NCBI RefSeq assembly: GCF_000002075.1
Contig: NW_004797721.1
Span: forward strand, 188,659-252,658
Direction: 5' to 3'
Source of the DNA: Aplysia californica
Lineage: Eukaryota; Mollusca; Gastropoda; Aplysiida; Aplysiidae
Length of the DNA stretch: 64,000 bases
Below, piece by piece: positions 14,001 through 26,000 of the stretch; the first letter of the stretch is position 1; every line of letters begins with the position of its first letter. The translations under genes were made by a program, and so were the position numbers. The notes under the pieces were generated by a model. It saw only the letters and a program-made list of their open reading frames with translations. It had not been told where the DNA came from and did no database searches.

Positions 14001-17000
14001 CATGAGTCTCAAAATCTACGCTTATCCAGTTGCCCCTCCCCTTTACCTGTCGAAAATTTATAGCTTTCCATCGTCTTTACACACCACTACGTTGTGAACA
14101 CACCAATTAAAATTCGGGAGTAAAGACAACTTCTGCAATGGTCAGGGAAGAATTCACAGTTCTATGTGATCCCGCCTGGAGCGAACATGTTGGCCCTACC
14201 CACCCAGCGAGTGATGTAAGTTTAGGGGGAGAGCTCAGGTGTGAGTGCGATGTTCAGGGAAAACAAACGTGTCGGTCAGTTCACACCCCGGTGTGATCCC
14301 GTCTGGGGCAAACATTGTATCGCTTTATCGAGTTTTACAACGTGTATGTGATCACATTCACGATAGTGGCTGATCTACAACGCGACGGACAGTTTATTGA
14401 TCTCAACTTTTCACTCTTGGTTGATCAATTGTCCCGCCCGAGTTTTTGTTGCGCAAATTATGATCTGAAATGCGGGATCTTAGCTGAAAAAAAAGACCTT
14501 CAGAGTGAATCAGAGCAGGATCATAGGGGTGACTTTTGTATACTATAAATTCTGTTTTCTTAAAACGGCGGGATCTTAAGCGAACCGGGATCGTAAGCGG
14601 TGGGATCTTAGGCGGAGACTACTGTAGTACATCAGAAATTGGCTTTGGTCACACAAAGCAAAATTCTACAGGGATGGTATACATTTACTCATGCAGGGAT
14701 GGCAAAATACTTGACTGTTCATGGAGACTACATTGAGAAATACAGAGATGAGAATGTTTAGCCAACTAACTCATATAACTGTGTCAGTTGCATCTCACTG
14801 ATGACAAAACTTTTCAATTTATAGCTATTTTCTTGTTAATTCTGGGACATCCCTCATAGTACTCAGAACACAGTGCACACTTGACTCAACATAATTTACT
14901 CAGTCCATAACAGTTCCCTTGAAGATAATGTCAAAAAAATACCAAAGCATAAATAGACAGTTACAGCAGACATACTTTTTAGCCTGAAGAGCATGAGTTG
15001 CACAGAGATGTTTCTGTAAAAGTAAATAAATGACTGGTTTTTATACCATTATAAATTGCAATGAAAAATTCCTAAATTACACATGCCAGTCTTCTACTAA
15101 CCCTTATTCTAGACCAAAACAAGTACATGTTTCGATAACAATATTATGGCCAGAAAAATATGGGTCCCAACAAATGTTTGCCTCTTCTATTCACTCAAAT
15201 GTTAACACAAAGTGTAAGTATTTTTCAGTAAATACTAAAGAGCACTTAAATCCCCATCATCAACTTCAAAAGCAGCACTCACCTCTAATGGATTAGTTGT
15301 ATCTGGCAACTGAAGCAAATATTCTATACAACCTTTATAAATCTGTGAACGAAAAAGTAACATAAAGACAAAACAGATTATAATGCACTGGTGTTAAGAA
15401 TATAACAAAAAAGAACCAAAAAAAAAAAGATCTCTCACTCATGCACCTCTAACCATAAGCAACCACCTTTATTCACATAATTAACACAAATCCTTTTGAA
15501 ATTAAAAAAAAAATGCACAAAACAAACTGTAAAGTGTCACTGCCACTAAAGTTAACCTCCATTCAAGTTTGAAAAGTAGTGTTTACCAAATAGTTCATAC
15601 CAACCATTACATAACACTTTTTGGTTTTAAAAAGCCAGTGGAAAACCACTAATGCAATACAACACAATGAACATATGTTACAACAATTATATCATTATTT
15701 AAACTGTTTCTTTAAAAGGCCAAGAATTCAAGGCAAGTCAACAAGACAATAATTTAAGGCAAGTCAAATAGACACATGCCACATTTTTCCTCCAACCAGG
15801 ATAGTATACCAATATCACTTTTTTTTTAAAGCAGGATTACCAGACCATACAAAAACACCCACCTTCTACCCACTGATGCTCTTAAAATGTCAAGGTTTCT
15901 CAGCACTTTCACAGATTGCATGATAAAATGTATACTTACAACTACAAGTCTGTTAAAGAAAGACGGCTGGTTTGACGGCCACCATGAATCTGTAAGAAGA
16001 AAACACAGAGCACATGAATGCCATTGACCAAACTTCACGAACTGAAATATAAATGAAACAAATTAATTGTTATTTCCAACAAAATGTTCCAACAAAATGA
16101 TAAGAAAGTAAATGATTCCAGGAAAGGAGCACACCACTTTGGTAAAGATACTCACCCTTTAAAAAATATTATACTTAAACAAATACAACACTAATGTACA
16201 GTAAAATCCATTCAATGGGTTCCTCACAAAATGAAAGTAAGGTCATCAGCTGCAGCTGAATACTTAATGCAGCCACTACTCTTCTAATAATACTCAATGC
16301 TTTCTGCTTCATTTTTAAACTGACTCCAGCACCTTGTGACTTCGGGTAAAACATAACAGACAGTATCATACAGTAATCACACTATCCTGAGGTAACAATT
16401 ATAATTTCAGTGTTTCTAGAGAACCCATCATCAGAATTCTAAAGGAAATGGTAGAAGGAAAAGCAGAATACTGACCATTTCTTATAAGCAAAAAAATGTC
16501 ATGAAGGCTAGCCAAACTGCCAATTATAAACCTTACACAAGACTTTTTGAGCGACTGGATCCATGGACAGAAAGGCATTGGCGAATGGACAGATGATAGA
16601 ACTGTACAGCTTGGGCTGGTCAAAAAGGTGGCACTCAGGCAGCATTATGTACAAACGAAGGGCCTCAACATCTGGTGGACTCTTTGGCAGCATGGGAATC
16701 AGATCCTGCTCAATGCTAGTGCAAATCTGTGGAAAGCAATAACACTATAATAATAAATAGCATCTGTGTAGTGCATTAAACTATTCAACAGCAAGTTCTA
16801 TCACCTCAGTAGATCACAGAACACTGAGAAAGATTCTCAGTTTCCCCAGAAACAATACAGTGCATGCAGTCGATTTAGTGTTTGAACACTAACAAATTGA
16901 CTAGATTATCCAAACATAACTACTAAGGTTTTTTTTGACAAATTCGACTGCCTTTTTCTATTGTTGGAAACTAAAATAACCCTCACTTAGTCATGACTGC

Positions 17001-20000
17001 ATATTTCCATTCAATATGTTGGTCCAAATCACGTACTATGAACATAATATATTGATAAAGAGCTTATCTGAATCCCTCCCAACAAAAGGCTCACACAACT
17101 TCACATTTGTTCCAGCCGCCACCCAAGTCTCCCAGAGAATGGCAGGGTTTTACTTTTAGATACTTAAACATTAATTTTACTCCAAAAAAGCCTGTTGTGC
17201 ACAGTAAAAATGGCCTCACAAAAAGTATTTTCAACAGAAAGTGACCATCAAAATTAGAGGAGTAAGTATCAGGTAAATAACCCAGGCAACGCACCCATAC
17301 CTGAGCGTCAGAGTGTACACAAGTTTTTAAAAATGTTCCTTCAAAGATGTTTTCTTTCAGACTCATAATAGTCCAGAAAAAAAACAAAAGAAGGACAAAA
17401 AAGAAGAAGAACCAACCAGCAGAACCTTCAAACATTAACATCTTATAAGAACTCACATATTGTTTGATGACAATGTTCGGAAGCTTCGAGAGACCCTGAA
17501 AAAATTCCCGTACTGCATTCATATCCACACCGTGCTTTTTACTACTGCTGCCATAGTGCTCATCACGTCTGTGGAAGACAATCATAAATGTGGTGATACT
17601 ACTCAACTTTACTGATGTCGCAAATAAGCTAAATCATATAAAACCTATAAGCAAACAGGTCAAGGCAAAAATTGGACCAACTTGAAAACTACCAAAATTG
17701 AATCTTCCGAAGCCTTGCATTATTTTTTGTTGCTTTTGTCGCAACAATCAACCCAGCATACTACGAGCTTTTGCCTTTTGCTTTAGACTCAGTATAACAA
17801 TAATCTATAAATTGATTGACAAAAAAACAACAAAAAACCAGGACTCAACAAAACTTCCGGTGCTTATTACAGCCAAAATGAAAAAGTGTGATTCAACAAA
17901 GCTAGGTATAAACCTCAAATGTAAAAGAAAAAGTAAAATAAACAAAATGTTTCTGATAGGGAAATAGAAAAGAAGCAAAAATCCTCCCATTCCAACCTAA
18001 GGTAGGAGATCTTCTCTACAATGTTAAAGTACCTTTCTAAAACAGGAAAAATTAAAACAATCCATATTCTCCCATAATATATTCTACAAATTACGAGGAA
18101 ATGTCTAACTTATTTCAAATTTTTTGTAAACATTTTTCACTCTATAAACTATCTTGATCTCATATACAATTCAGTACTTACGGCATGAGAAATGAGCCAT
18201 TCAAGCATGATGCATGAGAAAAGATTTTTGTCATCTCACTGAAAGTAAACAAAACAAGATATAAATAAAGAAGCAGCGGCAACATAATAATTCACATATA
18301 AAACATCATGAGACAAACTTTATCAATATTTCATTTGAAGAAATTCAGAGTGTGCCTTAACCAGATTTTGCAACTTAGATGTTATATTATCTATAGCCTT
18401 GTACTAACAAATTAACCTACTAATAGTGAAGACCAGCCTGTGGTAACCACCATTCATCTAAACAAAGATGGTCAACTCAACTAGGTATTACTACACAAAT
18501 AAACAAGGACAAAAACTTACTTTTCACCAGTCTAGACGCAAAAATAAAAAAAGGAAGCATGCACAAAAAGACAATGTATTAAGAACAGCAAATACATGTG
18601 CTATTCTGAAAAACACAAGACAGTGTTGACATGCAAAACCCATTGCTATCAGAACTAAAATGTATCAGCCATAATCACAAATACATTCTGCAGTCTGTAA
18701 TGCTCTTAGAATCTTTACAAATACTAGGAACATCCAGGAAATAATACTAGGAACGGAAAGATTAAAAATTAGATCTAATAATGTTTCGGCAGTTACAAAG
18801 GCTTACTATAAAGTGAGAAATAATTAAAATTAAAGTCTGGGCTACTTATCAAAACAATTCCTCAGACACCTGTAGCAAGCACACAAAGACCTGGCCAACA
18901 GAAGGAAAACTTGTTCAAAACTATCAGAAGCTTGACTGGCAATATCGTTTTAGTTTTTTAGGAAGAGTTTTACAGCACTCGCAACTGCATAAGGTCATAT
19001 GAGCATGTGAAACACAAATTGGTTGTGTTCACGACAGTTCACAGCACAGCTTGGTCTTGGGCAATGATTCGATTAAAAAGATTAAGGTAAACATACTCAC
19101 TCTGAAAGCTCATGCGGAGGGGTATCATTTGATTTGAGGTCATGAAACATTTCAATTCTTTTCTGGGAAAGTGTAAGGATTTGCCTGACATGATCTCTTT
19201 CCCGAAAATCATCAGAATGGCAAGCCTGCAAATACAAGAATCACATGAAGGTTTTAGTATGATTACTGTAAAAGTATTACCTCTCTGGTCAACGATATAT
19301 ATCACAACTACAAATTTTGCTGAGACTGCCTACCCCTACTTCAAGAACACCTTTGAACTGAATTCATAAGTCATTGTAACAAAACGAGACATGTTTTTTT
19401 TTCAGCATTGCTACCATACTGGCACTACTAACAACCACAAACTCATGCCAGCTGAGAAACATCCATATTCACTGAGGAACTTACGTTTTAACTTTGGCAC
19501 CAAACACCAGTTGAACAAACTTATTTAAAGGCTACTTTTGTTGCTACCTTAAGATTCAAGTCCACAAAAATGAAACAGAACAGGAATTTTCAAACAATGT
19601 AAAGTGACACGTACCAAGGTAAACAAAGACCTCACAGTCTAGCTAAATCATCCAGCCAGCTTTTCTTTTCCAAATTCCCCAGCCCTTTGCCCAGTACAAA
19701 ATTTCATATTACAGCTTTTCACTTTTGTCTGACCATGTTAAAAGAATTCTAGCTCATTTATTAATTTACCTATGTCCACGAAACTTTGCATGGCACTTCT
19801 GAAGGCCAACAACCAAACAAAAATTCATTTTCTTAAATCTTGATCCAGTACCAAAAAAGTTTTTCTTTTTAGGTCATATATCAAAACCTGCTCTCTGGAT
19901 GCATACACATGATCACTAAAATAAATTATTGACAGTAACCTTATCTACAAATTGCTCGTTTTGAGACAGCGACACCACCCTGCCCCCACATTTCAGTGTA

Positions 20001-23000
20001 AGCTTGTAGATTTATCTCCCACCAGAATCTCAAAAATTACTCACCACATCTATTGAAATAAGTTTCTTAGATGCATCTTAAAGTGTGGTGTTGAAGAAAA
20101 TATGTCAATTTCTAAATGTTTTAGGTGTATGTTGTAAATCCCCAATTATTTTTTTGACATACTTTTGACTTACATTAAAGAAAATGAGTCGGAACCTTAG
20201 TTTGCAATGACCTTTGTAAATGGGCTTATAGATTTCAGTTGGTCATCGAACTTTTAGACCCATATGGAAAGATCTGAGAATATTAAACTGAGCGACAGTA
20301 AGACGAAAGTGAACAAGCTATAAACTTAATTCAAAAAATAAAAAATACATAAAAGGTAATGATCAGCGAATGAAGAATCATAGATGCCCCCCTGCCCCCC
20401 ACTCATCAATCATGGAAGTGCTCTTGAATACGATAGAACACTCCATTCAGAGAAAATTTGTATGCATTCATTCAAGGATGTATCACAATAATACGCAATA
20501 CAACTTTTATCCGTGGAAATTCCAGATCCAACTTCAATCAACATCAAGACTGAACTGTATTTATTAAGAACAGCATCCCAACTTACTGAACAATCTTGAG
20601 CGAGAACAAAAGAGTGATCTCCCCCTGTGTAGATACTCTTGACACAGAGTTCTGGTCCTTGGTTGTCCACTTGCATGTTGCTGGTGCCTGCGCCACTCTG
20701 GCTGACAAAAGGACCCTGCACCAAAAAAGGGCTGTTTTTGTTCTCCAATGAGGAGGTCCCAAGCTGCCCACTCCCCCCTAGTCCAAATGCATACAGACGA
20801 CCTGTGCTTGGCACAAATGCAAGAGTGTGGCCCCTGAAACAATAATTACATATATCTGTGAAGTTAAATCACTGGATTTATTGTGCTTTTGTGTATTACA
20901 AATCAATTCCTCTTAGCGAACATAACAAATGAAGTGAGTGTCATATTTTACTTTATTTAAAAGGACCAAAATCATTCTCAATCTCAAAGCCCCACAATAA
21001 ACAGGAAATCCATTTATGTACAAAGCTCATAAATTTGTTTTCTTCTCTAAGCTCAATAGGGGAGTAAACAGAAGGTTTATTTTATTCAGAGTTTGAACTA
21101 GAAAAAAACCTGTAAAACTTACTGCTGAAATGTCTATTTATTGTAAAATATCTTTCTACAAAAGGTAACACAACTTCCCAACAGCTCCCTTAGCCAGCCT
21201 GTCATTCAATGTACTATTTCAAATCATTACCTCCCACAAGCAATCTGAGAGACCTCCACTCCAGACAGCTCAATAACTTGGCGTGGTAAAATCTCGTTGC
21301 TGTTGCTATTGTGTCCCAGCTGGCCGTAACTCCCTGCCCCAAACGTGAACACACGACCATCCTGTCCAGGGAAGACAAGAAGTAGATAACCAATGTGTTT
21401 AAAATAGAAACACATACTTTTTACTTTTACTTTACTTTATACTTCCTCTATTGTTACAAGTCAAGGGGAGGTGCAGTTTTTGGTCAAGGACTAGGAGGGT
21501 GGCTTCCTGTTGTTGATATATTATTCTTTTTGAGGACCTCTTTGACGCCATCCAGCCAAGTTTTGCTAGGCCTGCCTCTACCCTTGTGCCCTGACTCTCT
21601 TGAGATGTATGCTCATGCAGATGGTTGGTTTAGGGGCACTCTCAGATGACCGAACTACTTGATTCTTTGATGTTCTTTAAGTCCCAAAACTGGTTTCATT
21701 TCTGTTCAATTTCAGTTTCCTTCCGTCTGCAGTGTTTCCTTGTGGCATTAATTAATTCTCCAAGGCATTTCATCTCACAAGCAATGATATTCCTTTCTTG
21801 TGCTGTGTTTAGCTGCCACTGCCACATTTGGCATTGGTAAGTCAGTGTTGGAAGGAATATTATACTCTTGATAAGTTGTCTTTTTACTTCTGCTGGTAGG
21901 GGGTTATGGGCGGTGACAATTGGTAAGTTACTGTATTTGCTTTTTGGCGTCCTCATTTCAATTTCCAAAACATCCAAATGCAGTAACCTACCAATTGTCA
22001 CTACTACTCACCCATATACAAACACAGAATACCGTATTTCACAATTGTCCATTTCATAATATTATCTTACAATGGTACTTTCAAAGCATACAAATAAAAC
22101 AAATCACGTCTTACATAGAAAGAAAACAACAAATGAACAAATTCACGCAAAATGCCTAGTATTACTAGTTCATGCTATGCATAATTTACGTTTCTTTTTC
22201 ACTATAAGACTGCCTGACAGAGAGACACGCAGTAATTTTCACAAAGAGACAGGCTGACAAAAAGACAAACAGGCTTAGACAGAAAGCCAAACGGCCAGAA
22301 AGACTTACAAATAGGTCTAAAAACTGACAAATTAACAAAGAAATAATTACCGCAGTGAGGGCAGCAGAATGATTTTCCCCAGCACAGATGTATTTGATTT
22401 TTTGAGTTCTCAATGAACGGCACTGTCTTGGCATATCATAATCTGTGAAGTCATCAAGAAATCAAGAAGCACAGCATGAAGTCATCTTTGTTCAAGACCA
22501 ATATGCCAGTCATAAAAAAGGGAGGACTTTTTAGAAACAAACGTTTCCAACTTAATCCCTCAAAAGAGAAACATAGCAATGATTAAACATTTTTGATTGG
22601 GTAAAAATCCCTTTTAATCATGGTCCACAAAGTATGGAAAACTGGATCTGTCTTTTTACATTTTCTTATGACTTCTGAAGTGGTAATCTTCCATTATTGC
22701 CAATCTTCTCATATCGTAGGCCTTGTGATAAAACCGACAAACCCAAATGGGGTAAATTTTACAGGAGAAGGAAAAAACTGTTTTATTTCAAAACAAAGGT
22801 GTCTAGCGATACATCAGTGCTTTAAAAACCTATAATAACACTTTACGAAAAACTGTAGACCTTTTTTTCCTTTAAAAATCACTTTTAATGAAACTGTGTG
22901 GGTTGGACGGTTATGTCGCTCAAATATTTCCAGATAAAACCGACCAATCCTCAGTTTTGTGGGTTGGCTGGTTTTGTCAGGAAGCTACTGCTGGGCTTGA

Positions 23001-26000
23001 ATGCAGCCAAGCCCCATTTGCCAGTAACGCATCTGATCTGTTGTTTCAATCGTCGTGATCTTTTATGTTACATGTATCATCATCATCATCAGAAGAAGAA
23101 AGAAAAGTAAGGGGAGGAGGAGGAGGAGGAAAGGAAGAAGAAAAAGGAGAGGTAAGTGGAGGAGGAGTAGGATAAGGAGAAAGAGAAAAGGGAGGAGGAG
23201 GAGGAGTAGTAAGAAAAAGAAAAAGAAGGAAGAGGAGGAGGAGGAGGAGGAGGAGGAAGAGGAAAGGAAGAAGAAAAAGGAGAGGTAAGTGGAGGAGGAG
23301 TAGGATAAGGAGAAAGAGAAAAGGGAGGAGGAGGAGGAGTAGTAAGAAAAAGAAAAAGAAGGAAGAGGAGGAGGAGGATTTTATCCCTACAACCATACTA
23401 TCAGCTGCTGTCATTTGAGAGCTATGGAGTCAATTCAGGCAAAAACAGCAGTCACAAAGTTGACAATTTACCAGAAGTAGAAGAAGCAGAATACAGCAAT
23501 TGGTCTATTAACAACATTTGAAGTAGAAGAGCAGGAGGTTCAAAGGGTAAGGGAGAGCAGCTACAGCAAAAACAACAAAAACAACAACAGTAATAGTAGC
23601 AGCAGTAGCAGCAGCAGCATGCCTTTAGAACTTATGGTTGTGTTTGACACGGTACTATTGACACTGGCTGGTCATTCAAACATCGGAAAGAAATGAAAGC
23701 AGAAAGACACAAAAAAAGCTCCACTACCTCAGCAATGATTTGAGTGAAGCAGGTTAAATAATAGTATAATGTTATATACAAAAAGACTTTGTAAGTATCA
23801 AAGAATGCGCCCATGGCTTGACAACAACTACTTTATTGAGCTTTCTCAACAACAGAAGAGCATTTCTGTCTCAATCTGTGTCCTATGGCCATAACAAAGC
23901 AATGCGACAAAAAGTCACCACTGTTTTGAAAGACTACAATAATCGAATTTTACTTGATCGCTTTCAAAGCTTCTTACAGAGGCAAAGTGTCATAATAATT
24001 GTGGTAGCATTGTGGTACAACAGCCTTTAACTCCTGTAGATGCTTATACTGGCTAGCAGTTATCTTCACTGTCTTTGTAGAGAGGTCTAGCAGTAACTGT
24101 TGTACACAGGGTGTTCAGCTTACTTGGTCCTTGCAGCGCCTGCCATTCATCATCAAAGTTCAGCTTGTACTGAATTTTGAAGACTGGAGTGTACTTTGGT
24201 GCCGCAAGTCAGTGACAGTACAGTCACCTGGTTTTCTCCCTGAGCGGATCGTTTAGTACTCTCTGACCTTTGCAAAATCTTTGGAAATGCTGTGGTCCAG
24301 GTACATAACTTCATAGGGCCTGGGGATGCGTCTAGCTTGGTGCAGGTTGTTCACGCAGTCCACTGTGATGTAAATCAGTGCGGTTTTTTTTAGCGATCGC
24401 TCAATAGTGCAATTAACTGAATCCACCTCCATTTGGGTATGGCCCTTGGTGAGAATTTCTGCTCAACTGTGATGTCAAGCTCTTTGGCAAGCGAGGCCAT
24501 TGCACTCGCCAGGGTGGCATTTCCGTTTTGCTATTTGCACTCATCACTGTAGATGATGGAGTGGTTGAAGTCAGTCGCTCGCAATCTGAGGTAGTGAGTT
24601 AGTCATGATGAAAACTGTTGGAGCTCAGACTACCTTCACTTTCATCCCAAACATATCATCTGGTGTCTCTGGTGGCAAGATCCTAAATCATAAAATTGTA
24701 TTCAGCCAATTTTATTTCATAATATAAAGCGGATGTCTATAGTAATGGTGGCAGAAGGACGCTCTGGATCTCCATACAAAAGGCGTGTGATTGCGAGGTA
24801 GAAAGACTGTACTTACCGAACTCACTAGCAGGAGAAGATGTGAGGATCTGCAAGGTGGCGACGCGCCTGCGCTGGCCGGCTCAGATCGCGTCGTCAGGAA
24901 GTCACTTCGCCTGCAGCTACGACAACGTCGGCCACTCTCATCTCTAGCAGAACTGAGACGGGACAGAAGGGGCGCACAGAATTCCCACCTCGCTTTTATA
25001 CCCATGTTTTGGCGTCCCTAGTGTCACAGGGCGGCAACTCTGTTCGGCCCGCCCAGTGCCCCCTAGTCTCATGGGCCCGTAACTCTCAATTATTCATCTT
25101 TCCAATAACAAGGCGCACACTTTGTTCTCTGGGTTCAGTGCAGCCTCCATGTCCTCTTTCTCTGCTCGAGATGCAGCTTTAATCATATTCATATTTGATG
25201 AGCAGTGTATTCTGTTTCTGTGGGGTTTCTAGATGCGAAGCTGGTGCAAATGTCACACTGGTCTTTCTTGGTTGAAAGTAAACCCAAATTGTTTTTCTAG
25301 AACTTTGGCAGAACACTTGATAGCTCAATGTTGTTTTTTCTGCCTCTCAGCACATTTATCGAGGGACACTCGATGCAGATCTGACATGTTCTGGATTTTC
25401 ATCTGCAGACAGGAGGGTATCTTCGAAAGTTTGTCAAAAAATTCCTCTTTATGGAACAACTTGTCGTCCTTGGCTCTCTCGTGGTGGGCATGATGAGTTC
25501 TTTTGGGGGGGGTCTTGGTTGTTTTTTTCCGGAGAAGACACTTTAAATAAACCAGTGGGTCAGGCCTGTAGTGTTCATGAAGATAGTTTTACAAACAGAA
25601 ATTCTTTAATTAACCGTTGACTTTTTTAAAGTGGTGTTGAAGGGTGTAATTTCTTCTTGGTTTTTCACTTGCTGTGTAAGATCTCTTTTTGTCTATCCTG
25701 TCTATCATGGCATATACGTAGGCTCTCTTTTCCTTCCAAGAGAGTGACTAGTGATGTCATTGCATTTTGTACCAACCAGTTGACAACTGCAAAGGACGTT
25801 AAGTTCATGCCCTGCGCACTTCGTGCCTAGACATGTGTAGAGTCATTCCCAGTTTTTTCAACCTCTTCCTTTAGTTAACCTTCCAATCGTTTTCATCGCA
25901 AGTCCTTTTTGCAGAGATCAAGGGTAACATAACGGTCGTATCATCAGCTGGTGTGACATTAGCCTGGTCATGTTGATCAATTTCCATTGCACTGAAGGTC

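Noticed and set aside
24815-24860. GTACTTACCGAACTC resembling the 5' end of U1 snRNA
   Set aside because: The rest does not match U1. On the minus strand it is better explained as a donor-like site inside the solo LTR.
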